Origin: Clostridium sp. BJN0013
Lineage (GTDB): Bacteria; Bacillota; Clostridia; Clostridiales; Clostridiaceae
NCBI RefSeq assembly: GCF_040939125.1
Contig: NZ_CP162495.1
Coordinates: 1,674,001 to 1,738,000, forward strand
DNA length: 64,000 nt
Direction of reading: 5' to 3'
The translations under genes were made by a program, and so were the position numbers. The notes under the pieces are model-generated. The model did no database searches and was not told the DNA's origin. It was given only the letters and a program-made list of their open reading frames with translations. Below are positions 1 through 6,542 of the stretch, in pieces (positions within the stretch are counted from its first letter, which is position 1; each line of letters begins with the position of its first letter).

Positions 1-54
1 AAAATTTTCTCAAAAGTGTAAAAATAAAAACTCAAAATTATAAACTTGAGTAAG

Positions 55-390
55 TTACTTAATGCTATACAATTTATTAGCTATATTATCGGCAGAGAGC
101 TCCATACACGTATACTGCATGTCCAATCCTATTATGTATCCGATACTAGGCATATCTTCAGCTATATGTTTTACTTCATGCAAGAAAACATGGCATTGAG
201 TTTCATAATTTACATTGCCATTTAGTATGAGATGATAATTTTCACGTCTGCTTAAATAAACAAAACCTAATGTATTTGCTGGAATGCTGAAGGCTATGGT
301 GGTCTTTATATCAAATTCATTCATAACTTCATAGAAAGGAATGTCTTCGTTTAAAAGTGCCCTTAACAAAGGCTTATCCAATATGTCCAT
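55..390 (-). CDS. ImmA/IrrE-family metallopeptidase
   Basis: Likely cleaves XRE-type repressors, as ImmA does for ICEBs1 ImmR. The zinc motif HEVKH lies at about residues 71-75, followed by an E..A segment (MELSADNIA) that fits the third ligand. An in-frame ATG lies 15 bases further upstream, but GGGGGAT sits just before the second ATG, so I start there (111 aa). It is the last gene of the leftward transcript of cassette 1, after a coiled-coil gene and an XRE repressor, which suits a repressor-inactivating partner. The protein is short for the family but the motif region is complete. Confidence 0.8.
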   Translation of the reverse strand: MDILDKPLLRALLNEDIPFYEVMNEFDIKTTIAFSIPANTLGFVYLSRRENYHLILNGNVNYETQCHVFLHEVKHIAEDMPSIGYIIGLDMQYTCMELSADNIANKLYSIK

Positions 391-416
391 AATATCATCC
401 CCCATAACATTACAAT

Positions 417-788
417 TTAGTCTCTGAAATTTTTATTGGATAATTCTTTTATAAAATCGTAGGCTTTTTCACCTTTAGTTGATGTTTTAGAAATATTTTT
501 AATAGCTCTATCATGCAAAGTGTAGTTTCTTTCTATTGTTTCATTTACTTCTGCAAATTTATGATCCATTTGCTCAGATAAATTTTTGTGACCTTCAGCC
601 AGTAATTTTATATCTTTGCCTTGTTTTTCAAGCAGTACTGAATTCTTTTTAACTTCCGATTCTACAGAATTTATTCTCTCATTTACATTTTTAAATCCGT
701 TTTGCATTTCAGTATGTATGCTTTTAAGATTCTGTTGCATTTCAGAATACATTTTAGTCATAAGATCAAAAGTTTTATCTTCTTCCAC
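417..788 (-). CDS. coiled-coil protein, cassette 1
   Basis: Small, charged, heptad-rich protein (about 123 aa) of unknown function. An upstream ATG overlaps the ribosome site. GGGGGA lies 6 bases before a GTG, so I choose the GTG. The C-terminal TKGEKAYDF segment recurs in the 2024-2344 protein. It sits between the XRE repressor and the ImmA-like gene in the same leftward transcript. No enzymatic motif is visible. Confidence 0.65.
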   Translation of the reverse strand: MEEDKTFDLMTKMYSEMQQNLKSIHTEMQNGFKNVNERINSVESEVKKNSVLLEKQGKDIKLLAEGHKNLSEQMDHKFAEVNETIERNYTLHDRAIKNISKTSTKGEKAYDFIKELSNKNFRD

Positions 789-831
789 ATTACTTCCCCC
801 TTTCAATATATTTTATAGATGTGATATATGT

Positions 832-1245
832 TTATCCGTCATTTCTATCTTCTTCATCTTCAATTGCTTTTATAATTCTTATTATTTTTTTTATATCATT
901 AGGAGGCATAGCCCTAGTTTGCTTAAATAGTAGTTTTAAATCTTCTCTATCTTTTAATGAATCCCAAAACTGAGCCAATTCAGGATCGTCATTTAAAGAT
1001 TCAGTTATTTTATCGGCGGAGTCATATGAATTTTTAACATCCGTTCTTCCAAGTAAATAATCTATAGAAACGTTAAAATAATCAGCTATTTTTTTCTTTA
1101 TAGAATCACTAGGAATTCTTTTGCCTGATTCGTATTGAGACAATGTTGTATTAGCTATGTTAAGTATTTTAGCCAATTCCAATTGGCTTATAGATTTTTC
1201 TTCACGTAAAATTCGTATTCTATTTCCTAATATATTATTTTCCAT
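832..1245 (-). CDS. XRE-family repressor, cassette 1
   Basis: CI-like DNA-binding protein of 137 aa. The N-terminal HTH (about residues 8-62) includes SQLELAKILNIANTTLSQYE. The C-terminal part is acidic and helical, probably for dimerisation. It is divergent from the Cro-like gene at 1424, with TTTCnCAnnATGTGAAA-type dyads between them. It heads the leftward transcript that also carries the coiled-coil and ImmA-like genes, so it probably autoregulates and may be the ImmA-like protein's substrate (inference). Confidence 0.85.
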   Translation of the reverse strand: MENNILGNRIRILREEKSISQLELAKILNIANTTLSQYESGKRIPSDSIKKKIADYFNVSIDYLLGRTDVKNSYDSADKITESLNDDPELAQFWDSLKDREDLKLLFKQTRAMPPNDIKKIIRIIKAIEDEEDRNDG

Positions 1246-1257
1246 CTATTATTTTCC

Positions 1258-1395
1258 TTTCACAATTAGTGAATTTAAACTTATTATAGCAGATAGTTTA
1301 TTAAAATATAATATTTTTCACAAAATGAGAATAAAGCATTGACTTTCTCATAATGTGAAAGTATAATAAAGATAAAGACTTTGCTTATTGTGAAA
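1258..1395. promoter_or_regulatory. operator/promoter region of cassette 1
   Basis: The rightward promoter has -35 TTGACT at 1339-1344 and -10 TATAAT at 1362-1367, with 17-bp spacing. Dyads are TTTCACAATTAGTGAA (1258-1273), TTCACAAAATGAGAA (1317-1331) and TTTCTCATAATGTGAAA (1344-1360, inside the promoter spacer). A weaker half-like copy lies at 1381-1395. They resemble a lambda-style multi-operator switch. Confidence 0.7.
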
Positions 1396-1423
1396 CAAGG
1401 AGGTGATTGGAACGAACAATAAA

Positions 1424-1651
1424 ATGAAATTTTATAGGCAAAAAAATAATCTAACTCAAGAAGAAACAGCTAAAAAGTTAGGTATCTCAGTTAGTGCCTA
1501 TAATATGATAGAAAACGGTAATAGAGGAATATCTCTATTAAGGGCAAAGGAGTTAGAAAAAATATTTAAAGCTACAATGGATGAAATTTTTTTTAATAAT
1601 AGCTTTCACAATAAGCAAAATATACAAGAATTCCAAAAGGAGGTCGTGTGA
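1424..1651 (+). CDS. Cro-like XRE regulator, cassette 1
   Basis: Small HTH protein (75 aa from ATG 1424). A GTG at 1403 overlaps the AAGGAGGTGA ribosome site. The spacing to 1424 is long, so the start is not certain. The HTH spans LTQEETAKKLGISVSAYNMIE. The C-terminus is KEVV, encoded by AAG GAG GTC GTG, which doubles as a ribosome site for an ATG overlapping the stop. It is transcribed from the promoter at 1339-1367. Confidence 0.75.
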   Translation: MKFYRQKNNLTQEETAKKLGISVSAYNMIENGNRGISLLRAKELEKIFKATMDEIFFNNSFHNKQNIQEFQKEVV

Positions 1652-1746
1652 TGGATGCAAAGCTCCATCTACCTAGCAGATTTAAGGTAAGCTATATCCA
1701 TGATATTCTTACCAGTGGCACTTTCAATAAAAGCTACATCTTTTGA
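1651..1746 (+). pseudogene. truncated accessory ORF of cassette 1
   Basis: The ribosome site and TGATG start after Cro 1 match the start of the accessory gene of cassette 2 (GTGTGATGGATG), but identity is lost within about 10 bases. The reading frame stops after 31 codons while running antisense through the end of the 1669-1977 gene. I read this as a recombination scar that removed the accessory gene. Confidence 0.4.
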
Positions 1747-1977
1747 CAGTATATCAACATCTTTTTTTATTGATTGTATATCACCGAAAATATTAGCTAA
1801 ATCATGCTTCATATTTTCCTGTTCAGCTTTTATGACATCTACTTTATGTTCAAGAGCTTTAAGAATTTGAGTATTTTCAGATGTTTGAGATTGAAGTCCA
1901 TCAAATTTGGATTCAAGCCCGTTAAGTTGAGATTGCATTGATTCGAGGACTTTTAATATTTTTTCTTCATTGTTCAT
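1669..1977 (-). CDS. coiled-coil protein, cassette 2 distal
   Basis: 102-aa heptad-repeat protein of unknown role, with AAAGGAATGA upstream of the ATG. Its middle part (SKFDGL.SQTSENTQILKALEH) is nearly identical to the 2024-2344 protein, while both ends diverge. The two are tandem paralogues in the leftward transcript of cassette 2. No catalytic motif is seen. Confidence 0.6.
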   Translation of the reverse strand: MNNEEKILKVLESMQSQLNGLESKFDGLQSQTSENTQILKALEHKVDVIKAEQENMKHDLANIFGDIQSIKKDVDILSKDVAFIESATGKNIMDIAYLKSAR

Positions 1978-2023
1978 GGAATCATTCCTTTCGATTTATT
2001 TTAAATACCAAAATCAAATATAG

Positions 2024-2344
2024 CTAATTCTCAGATGTAGAAAACTTGTTAAAGTTTTCAAGGAAATCATAAGCTTTTTCGCCTTTAGTTACAGCAGCTT
2101 TAATTGATTTTACATCACCGGATAATTCAGCAACAGCATGGGTTAAATTATCTATTTCAGCCTTATGTACTTGGGAGCTATGTTCTAATGCTTTGAGGAT
2201 CTGAGTATTCTCTGATGTTTGAGATTTAAGACCATCAAATTTTGATTCAAGTGTACCAAATCGAGATTCAAGATTATTAAGACGTTCGTTGGTTTTATTT
2301 TGAGAATCAAGTATTTGTTGTAATAGTTTCTCGGTAGAAGGCAT
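2024..2344 (-). CDS. coiled-coil protein, cassette 2 proximal
   Basis: 106-aa predicted coiled coil directly downstream of the XRE repressor at 2367 (22-base gap, GAAAGGATATG ribosome site). It is a mosaic: the middle matches the neighbouring 1669-1977 gene, and the C-terminal TKGEKAYDF matches the 417-788 protein of cassette 1. Function unknown. Possibly a partner of the repressors. Confidence 0.6.
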   Translation of the reverse strand: MPSTEKLLQQILDSQNKTNERLNNLESRFGTLESKFDGLKSQTSENTQILKALEHSSQVHKAEIDNLTHAVAELSGDVKSIKAAVTKGEKAYDFLENFNKFSTSEN

Positions 2345-2366
2345 TTATATCATATCCTTTCAGAAT

Positions 2367-2672
2367 TTATTTTAGGGATTGTATAAATTTAGATAACAAC
2401 TCCAATTGCTCTGGACTAAGGTCACGAATAGCATCAAGTAGATTTCTTATTTCAGGAGTAATAGAAGATGAATTGAAGAAATCACTAATACTTATTCCAA
2501 AATAGTTGCATATTTTAAATAGATTATCTAAAGATGGTAATTTATTTCCGTTTTCAATTTGAGTTATGTATGAATTTGATAGACCTAAATCAAGACTTAA
2601 TTTTCTACTAGAGATATTTTTACTCAATCTTAATTCAGTTATTCTTTTAGCAACAAAAGCTACATCATTCAT
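2367..2672 (-). CDS. XRE-family repressor, cassette 2
   Basis: 101-aa HTH protein. The DNA-binding segment SSRKLSLDLGLSNSYITQIE lies at about residues 21-40. The C-terminal segment SSITPEIRNLLDAIRDLSPEQ is closely related to that of the cassette 4 repressor (ITPELKELL..AKDLTPSQLE), so these two share a dimerisation tail but differ in the recognition helix. It is divergent from Cro 2. Confidence 0.85.
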   Translation of the reverse strand: MNDVAFVAKRITELRLSKNISSRKLSLDLGLSNSYITQIENGNKLPSLDNLFKICNYFGISISDFFNSSSITPEIRNLLDAIRDLSPEQLELLSKFIQSLK

Positions 2673-2696
2673 AATATACCTGCTTTCTAATAGTTA

Positions 2697-2808
2697 GCAT
2701 ACTTAAGTTTATTTTATTAATTTTTATCCTTTTAAACAACGTAATTAATATAAATGCTAACTTTTAGTAAATATTTATATTGACATGCTAACTTAAAGTA
2801 AGTATAAT
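2697..2808. promoter_or_regulatory. operator/promoter region of cassette 2
   Basis: Consensus rightward promoter TTGACA (2780-2785), 17 bp, TATAAT (2803-2808). Three related sites are GCATACTTAAGTTTA (2697-2711), GCTAACTTTTAGTAAATA (2756-2773) and GCTAACTTAAAGTAAGTA (2787-2804). The last covers the promoter spacer. The motif differs from the other three cassettes. Confidence 0.7.
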
Positions 2809-2837
2809 GTAATTAAAGTTAGGAGGTGCATTTAAAA

Positions 2838-3056
2838 ATGAACCTAAAAAATAATATTAAAAAATATAGAGCACAAAAAAATTTATCGCAAAGAGAGCTG
2901 GCAGAAAGAGCCAAAGTAACTCCTGCCTATATAGCGTTATTAGAAACTGGGGATAGAGAAAATCCATCTACAAATATACTGTTAAGGCTATCCATGGTAT
3001 TAGAGGTATCAGTAAGCGAACTTTTGGGGCTAAACGAAGCAAAGGAGGTCGTGTGA
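2838..3056 (+). CDS. Cro-like XRE regulator, cassette 2
   Basis: 72-aa HTH protein (SQRELAERAKVTPAYIALLETG). ATG 2838 is placed 9 bases after AGGAGGTG. The upstream GTG at 2826 overlaps that site and is rejected. It ends in KEVV, the codons of which form AAGGAGGTCGTG and supply the ribosome site of the next gene, whose start overlaps the stop (TGATG). Confidence 0.8.
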   Translation: MNLKNNIKKYRAQKNLSQRELAERAKVTPAYIALLETGDRENPSTNILLRLSMVLEVSVSELLGLNEAKEVV

Positions 3057-3313
3057 TGGATGAAGAGCGACAGGTTAATGAGACTGCTCCTGAAGTATCA
3101 GTTAAAGAGCAATCAGATTATACAACTGAATACAAAATAGATAAACCAGTACGTTTAATATTAACTACTGATAAAAATTTATATGATGAAATTATTAATA
3201 AAAGTAATGGGATACCACTTCCTATGGTTTGCTCATCTACAAAGGCCGTGGGAATTTGTTTAAGTCAATCCGGTCAGGCTTTGTACTTGGTTCAAATCCC
3301 TGTGGGTAAATAG
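3056..3313 (+). CDS. unknown accessory protein, cassette 2
   Basis: 85-aa protein, not recognised. The N-terminal third is acidic and probably flexible, then a compact part (RLILTTDKNLYDEI...GQALYLVQIPVGK). Translation is coupled to Cro 2 through a TGATG overlap. The last 77 bases overlap the end of the convergent gene at 3237-3476, so the C-terminus may be chimeric. Confidence 0.5.
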   Translation: MDEERQVNETAPEVSVKEQSDYTTEYKIDKPVRLILTTDKNLYDEIINKSNGIPLPMVCSSTKAVGICLSQSGQALYLVQIPVGK

Positions 3314-3476
3314 GATCATCTGCTTTGTTCCATACAAATTGAATGAAAGTATGTACTTTAGCAAGATCCCAAGTACCATTGCATTTCCATCCAAGGGATG
3401 TGAATTTATTAAAGACTTCATCAAATTCAGATTGTTTCATACGTTCAATTGACAAATTGAATATATGCTCTTTCAT
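3237..3476 (-). CDS. unknown small protein, cassette 3
   Basis: 79-aa protein with a good AAAGGTGGTGATAATT ribosome site, directly downstream of the cassette 3 repressor. The sequence is W- and K-rich (GWKCNGTWDLAKVHTFIQFVW). Not recognised. Its last 25 codons run antisense to the accessory gene of cassette 2, marking the cassette junction. Confidence 0.5.
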   Translation of the reverse strand: MKEHIFNLSIERMKQSEFDEVFNKFTSLGWKCNGTWDLAKVHTFIQFVWNKADDPIYPQGFEPSTKPDRIDLNKFPRPL

Positions 3477-3493
3477 TAATTATCACCACCTTT

Positions 3494-3733
3494 CTAAATA
3501 TCAAAATCAATATTTTGAAAAACAGGTGATTTGAAAAACTCATACAAAGGAATTTCAACACCATAGCATATTTTTAAAATGGTTTTAAGTTGAGGATTTT
3601 TACTTTTACCATTAATTATACTATCTACCGTTGATTGTGTGAGTCCCGAAATAGATGCAAGTTTATTTACACTTATGTTTTTATTTTTGCATAGTTCAAG
3701 TATTCTTTCAGCTGTAGCTTCTGATATGTTCAA
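3494..3733 (-). CDS. XRE-family repressor, cassette 3
   Basis: 79 aa from a TTG lying about 7 bases after AGGTGGTG. Upstream in-frame GTG codons overlap the ribosome site. The HTH segment is SVNKLASISGLTQSTVDSIINGKS. It is the shortest repressor of the array, with almost no C-terminal domain. It is divergent from Cro 3 and flanked by three near-perfect 18-bp dyads. Confidence 0.8.
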   Translation of the reverse strand: MNISEATAERILELCKNKNISVNKLASISGLTQSTVDSIINGKSKNPQLKTILKICYGVEIPLYEFFKSPVFQNIDFDI

Positions 3734-3748
3734 TAATAACACCACCTG

Positions 3749-3861
3749 TTAACGAATTACCGTTAAAACAATTATATCAAAATAATAGAAAAACTTTTAA
3801 CGATAGATCGTTGACAATTTATAAAAGTAATAATATAATAATATTAACGATACATCGTTAA
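3749..3861. promoter_or_regulatory. three-operator switch region of cassette 3
   Basis: The clearest operator set in the array: TTAACGAATTACCGTTAA (3749-3766), TTAACGATAGATCGTTGA (3797-3814) and TTAACGATACATCGTTAA (3844-3861). The rightward promoter is TTGACA 3811-3816, 17 bp, TATAAT 3834-3839. Site 2 overlaps the -35 box, site 3 lies just after the -10 box, and site 1 lies beside the leftward gene start. Confidence 0.85.
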
Positions 3862-3885
3862 GAAGTAAAAAGGAGGTTCTTAATA

Positions 3886-4098
3886 ATGTTCGGCAAAAAA
3901 CTTAGACAAGTAAGAACTAAACTCAAATGGTCACAGGCATTTTTATCTAAGAAAACCGGCATACCGCAAACTACAATTAGTGATATAGAAACCGGTAAAA
4001 GTATAGCCAATGTTGAACAAGCACTAAAGCTATCCCAAGCCCTAGAAGTACCGATAAGTAAACTGCTGGAGTTAGATGAAGTAAAGGAGGTCGTGTGA
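3886..4098 (+). CDS. Cro-like XRE regulator, cassette 3
   Basis: 70-aa HTH protein (SQAFLSKKTGIPQTTISDIETGKS), with AAAAAGGAGGTT upstream of ATG. The tail ISKLLELDEVKEVV resembles Cro 4 (VSKLLELDD...KEVV). The KEVV codons again form the ribosome site of the next gene. Confidence 0.8.
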   Translation: MFGKKLRQVRTKLKWSQAFLSKKTGIPQTTISDIETGKSIANVEQALKLSQALEVPISKLLELDEVKEVV

Positions 4099-4289
4099 TG
4101 AATGCAGATATTTTAAAAAGCTTAACAGAGCAATTTAATTTATTAAAAAATCAATGTCAGGAAATAGTTTCAAGCGAAACAATCGAACCTGAGCAATATG
4201 ATTTTTTAATAAAAGCTTCTTTAGCTATGATTGATATTACTAACTGCTTGTCTGGTTATTATCAATTGAATCAAGAGTCTTACAAATAG
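4098..4289 (+). CDS. unknown accessory protein, cassette 3
   Basis: 63-aa predicted helical protein (ILKSLTEQFNLLKNQCQEIV...), translationally coupled to Cro 3 by a TGATG overlap and the AAAGGAGGTCGTG site. It bears no similarity to the accessory protein of cassette 2 despite the same position. Function unknown. Its 3' end overlaps the convergent gene at 4240. Confidence 0.5.
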   Translation: MNADILKSLTEQFNLLKNQCQEIVSSETIEPEQYDFLIKASLAMIDITNCLSGYYQLNQESYK

Positions 4290-4431
4290 ACTTAATGGCG
4301 CTAGTAACAGTATTAATATTTGCACCAAAACCCCAGGAAACTGTATTGTTGTTATTTATAGTAGTTTTAGGGTTAGAGTTAATCATAGCAATGACAACAT
4401 CCACAGCGAGTTCTTTATTGGTTTTTGACAT
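4240..4431 (-). CDS. small protein of cassette 4, separated from its repressor by IS110
   Basis: 63-aa protein starting MSKTNKELAVDVVIAMI; not recognised. Its ATG is the edge of the block shared by the two IS110 copies. Removing the element restores GGGAGGTAA, a short gap and ATG directly after the repressor at 6095, so it was the second gene of the leftward cassette 4 transcript. The element end now supplies a GAAAGGAATG ribosome site. Confidence 0.55.
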   Translation of the reverse strand: MSKTNKELAVDVVIAMINSNPKTTINNNNTVSWGFGANINTVTSAIKSICKTLDSIDNNQTSS

Positions 4432-4454
4432 AATAACATTCATTCCTTTCGCTG

Positions 4455-4731
4455 TGCTCAAGGCACAAAAATTAATGAAAGAGTGATTAAAATTACCAAT
4501 TACTGTGAATAATATAGACAAGTATACAGGTGTACTACAGAGCACGGCGGGGTGAGTGTGATTGCACTTCACTGTAATCCGTATAATAACATGTGCCGAT
4601 TACTCTTTTAAGTACAAATAAGTGTGCCCTAGGGCACGTAAGTTAATCTTTGTTTAAACAAAGACCGTTTAAAAGTATGAGTATTCAGTCAACACCTGTG
4701 TACTTTATTTTTTTATTTGTAGGTGATATAA
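4455..4731 (+). ncRNA. candidate bridge RNA region of IS110 copy A
   Basis: IS110-group elements encode a bridge RNA in the non-coding left end. This stretch contains a hairpin with stem GTAATC/GATTAC (4574-4579, 4598-4603). The loop holds ATAATAACAT (4583-4592), identical to the left target flank (4430-4439). Further stems are GTGCCC/GGGCAC at 4624-4637 and an 18-nt palindrome at 4647-4664. Exact ends and transcription are inferred, not seen. Confidence 0.5.
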
Positions 4732-6003
4732 ATGTTAAAAATCGTTTATTCTATTTGTTGCGGTATTGATGTTCACAAAAAATTTGTAGTTGCAACTGTA
4801 ACATCAACCAATGAGAATAACATCACTACCTATGCAACCAAACAATTCAGTACTTACTCAAAGAATCTTTTCCATTTAAAAGAGTGGTTATCTGAGCATA
4901 ACTGTAAAGAAGTTTGTATGGAAAGCACCGGAAAGTACTGGATACCTATCTATAACATACTTGAAGATTCCTGTAATATTACTCTGGCTAACCCAAAGTA
5001 CGTTAAAAACATTCCCGGCAAAAAAACTGATAAAAAAGATTCTCTATGGCTTGCAGACTTACATAAGCATGGATTAGTTAAAGGAAGTTTTATTCCTCCA
5101 AAGGCCATAAGAGAACTACGAGACCTTATGCGCTATCGCTTTAAACTTACAAATTTCCGTTCAAGTGAGAAAAACAGATTCCAAAATTCATTAACAGTTT
5201 CAAATATCATGATTTCAAGCGTAGTATCAGATACCTTTGGTAAATCATCATCAGCTATAATTAAATATGCCATGGAGCATCCTGATAAATTAGATATAGA
5301 CTATACTCAATTTCTACACAAGAGTATGTTATCTAAGGCTGACGAAATTAAGATTGCTATGCAAGGAAGCATCTCTAAAAATCAAACAGCAAAGATGTCT
5401 GTATGCTTGAATCATTATGATTATATTAACAATTGTATTTCTCAACTTGATACTGCCATTTCATTAATTTCAAGTGAATTTAAGTCACAAATTGAGCTTA
5501 TTGCTTCTGCCCCTGGGATAACTACACAATCTGCTACAACTATAATTTCTGAAATTGGAGTGGATATGTCAGTCTTTCCAGATGCTAAACATCTGTGTTC
5601 TTGGGCAGGTCTTACACCACAAAATAATGAAAGTGCTGGCAAAAAGAAAAGTGTTCGTATAAGCCGTGCCGGAGCTTATTTAAAGCCAATACTTATTCAG
5701 TGTGCTAATGCAGCAATAAAAAACAAGTCCTGCCCATACTTTAAATATCGTTATGAAAGTATAAAGAAAAGACGTGGGCACAAAAGAGCAATTATTGCTA
5801 TAGCAAGAATGCTTTTAACCTGTATTTATAATATGCTTTTAAAAAATGAAGCCTTTGATAATTCTATTTATGAAAAATATCTAAAAAGAGAAAACACTTC
5901 TCGACATTTTCAACCTGATATAGATAGAATTATTTTATTTCTTCAAGCTCAAGGCTTTGAAGTAACAAAAGTAAGTCAAGAGATATCACCGAAAATAAGT
6001 TGA
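4732..6003 (+). CDS. IS110-family DEDD transposase, copy A
   Basis: 423 aa, full length. The N-terminal RuvC-like DEDD domain starts GIDVHKKFVVATV (Asp near 13), with MESTGKYW and the KTDKKD motif following. The C-terminal domain has SAPGITTQSATTIISEIG and the conserved WAGLTPQNNESAGK block that carries the catalytic serine in this family. It differs from copy B by Ser versus Pro at residue 7. Not disrupted, so possibly active. Confidence 0.95.
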   Translation: MLKIVYSICCGIDVHKKFVVATVTSTNENNITTYATKQFSTYSKNLFHLKEWLSEHNCKEVCMESTGKYWIPIYNILEDSCNITLANPKYVKNIPGKKTDKKDSLWLADLHKHGLVKGSFIPPKAIRELRDLMRYRFKLTNFRSSEKNRFQNSLTVSNIMISSVVSDTFGKSSSAIIKYAMEHPDKLDIDYTQFLHKSMLSKADEIKIAMQGSISKNQTAKMSVCLNHYDYINNCISQLDTAISLISSEFKSQIELIASAPGITTQSATTIISEIGVDMSVFPDAKHLCSWAGLTPQNNESAGKKKSVRISRAGAYLKPILIQCANAAIKNKSCPYFKYRYESIKKRRGHKRAIIAIARMLLTCIYNMLLKNEAFDNSIYEKYLKRENTSRHFQPDIDRIILFLQAQGFEVTKVSQEISPKIS

Positions 6004-6094
6004 TTTTTAATTATAAATAATATAAGTCTCTTTTTTTGACCTCATTTTAATAGGTCTTTTTGTCATGTTCAAAAACACCTGAATTTCTTTCAAG

Positions 6095-6415
6095 TTACCT
6101 CCCGTCCTTGAAAGCCTTGGCAGTTATTTTAAGAGCTTCAAGTTGGGAAGGGGTTAAATCCTTAGCACTATTTAAAAGTTCCTTGAGTTCAGGGGTAATG
6201 TTTTCTAATTCAAATTGAGAATCAGAAGAAAAAAGTTCAACAAGGGTGATATTAAGGGCTGAACATATTTTCGAAAGCGTAACTATGGTAGGGGATTTCT
6301 TACCAAGTTCAATTTCGCTTATTGTGGATTGTCCAAGACCTGCTTTTTTAGCAAGTTTATCAGCACTTAGATTTTTAGATGTTCTTATATTTCTAATTTT
6401 TTCACCAATTTGCAT
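6095..6415 (-). CDS. XRE-family repressor, cassette 4
   Basis: 106-aa CI-like protein. The HTH is SADKLAKKAGLGQSTISEIE at about residues 17-36. The tail ITPELKELLNSAKDLTPSQLE is shared with the cassette 2 repressor. The stop codon coincides with the last bases of the IS110 shared block, so the gene is intact but cut off from its downstream partner at 4240-4431. Divergent from Cro 4. Confidence 0.85.
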   Translation of the reverse strand: MQIGEKIRNIRTSKNLSADKLAKKAGLGQSTISEIELGKKSPTIVTLSKICSALNITLVELFSSDSQFELENITPELKELLNSAKDLTPSQLEALKITAKAFKDGR

Positions 6416-6438
6416 TTTTTAAACCGTCCTTTTTTATA

Positions 6439-6520
6439 ATCGCTATAGCAATTATAACATATATTTTTATAATATTTTTATCGCTATAGTATTGACATTA
6501 AATCGCCAAAGCGATAAAAT
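6439..6520. promoter_or_regulatory. operator/promoter region of cassette 4
   Basis: Rightward promoter TTGACA (6492-6497), 17 bp, TAAAAT (6515-6520). Three 14-bp sites are ATCGCTATAGCAAT (6439-6452), ATCGCTATAGTATT (6480-6493) and ATCGCCAAAGCGAT (6502-6515). Site 2 touches the -35 box and site 3 fills the spacer up to the -10 box. The motif is unlike the other cassettes. Confidence 0.75.
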
Positions 6521-6542
6521 ACAATTACAGGAGGTGTTCAAG

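Larger units (their letters stand above)
4439..6090 (+). mobile_element. IS110-family insertion sequence, copy A
   Basis: The block 4429-6097 (1,669 bp) is repeated in reverse at 21281-22949. In the stretches I compared, the only difference found is one base in the transposase. I propose CA core dinucleotides at 4437-4438 and 6091-6092, giving a 1,652-bp element. The flanking bases CATAATAA and AGTTA are then shared target sequence. There is no long terminal inverted repeat, as expected for the family. The long non-coding left end (about 290 bp) and short right end fit the IS110 group. Confidence 0.75.

Noticed and set aside
3275-3315. GGTTCAAATCC resembles a tRNA T-loop, possibly an attachment site
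   Set aside because: The flanking bases do not form a T-stem and no tRNA acceptor or anticodon arm is present; it lies in a coding overlap.
3041-4100. Repeated AAGGAGGTCGTGTGATG considered as a CRISPR-like or att-like repeat
   Set aside because: It is explained by the KEVV codons plus ribosome site of coupled genes, and the spacing is about 1 kb without spacers.
4432-4572. N-terminal extension of the 4240-4431 gene into the IS (MKCNHTHPAVLC...)
   Set aside because: The extension is wholly IS sequence and recurs at copy B; the real start is the ATG at 4431.
5442-5642. Antisense ORFs within the IS110 transposase (also 21736-21936)
   Set aside because: Shadow of the transposase coding frame, no ribosome site.
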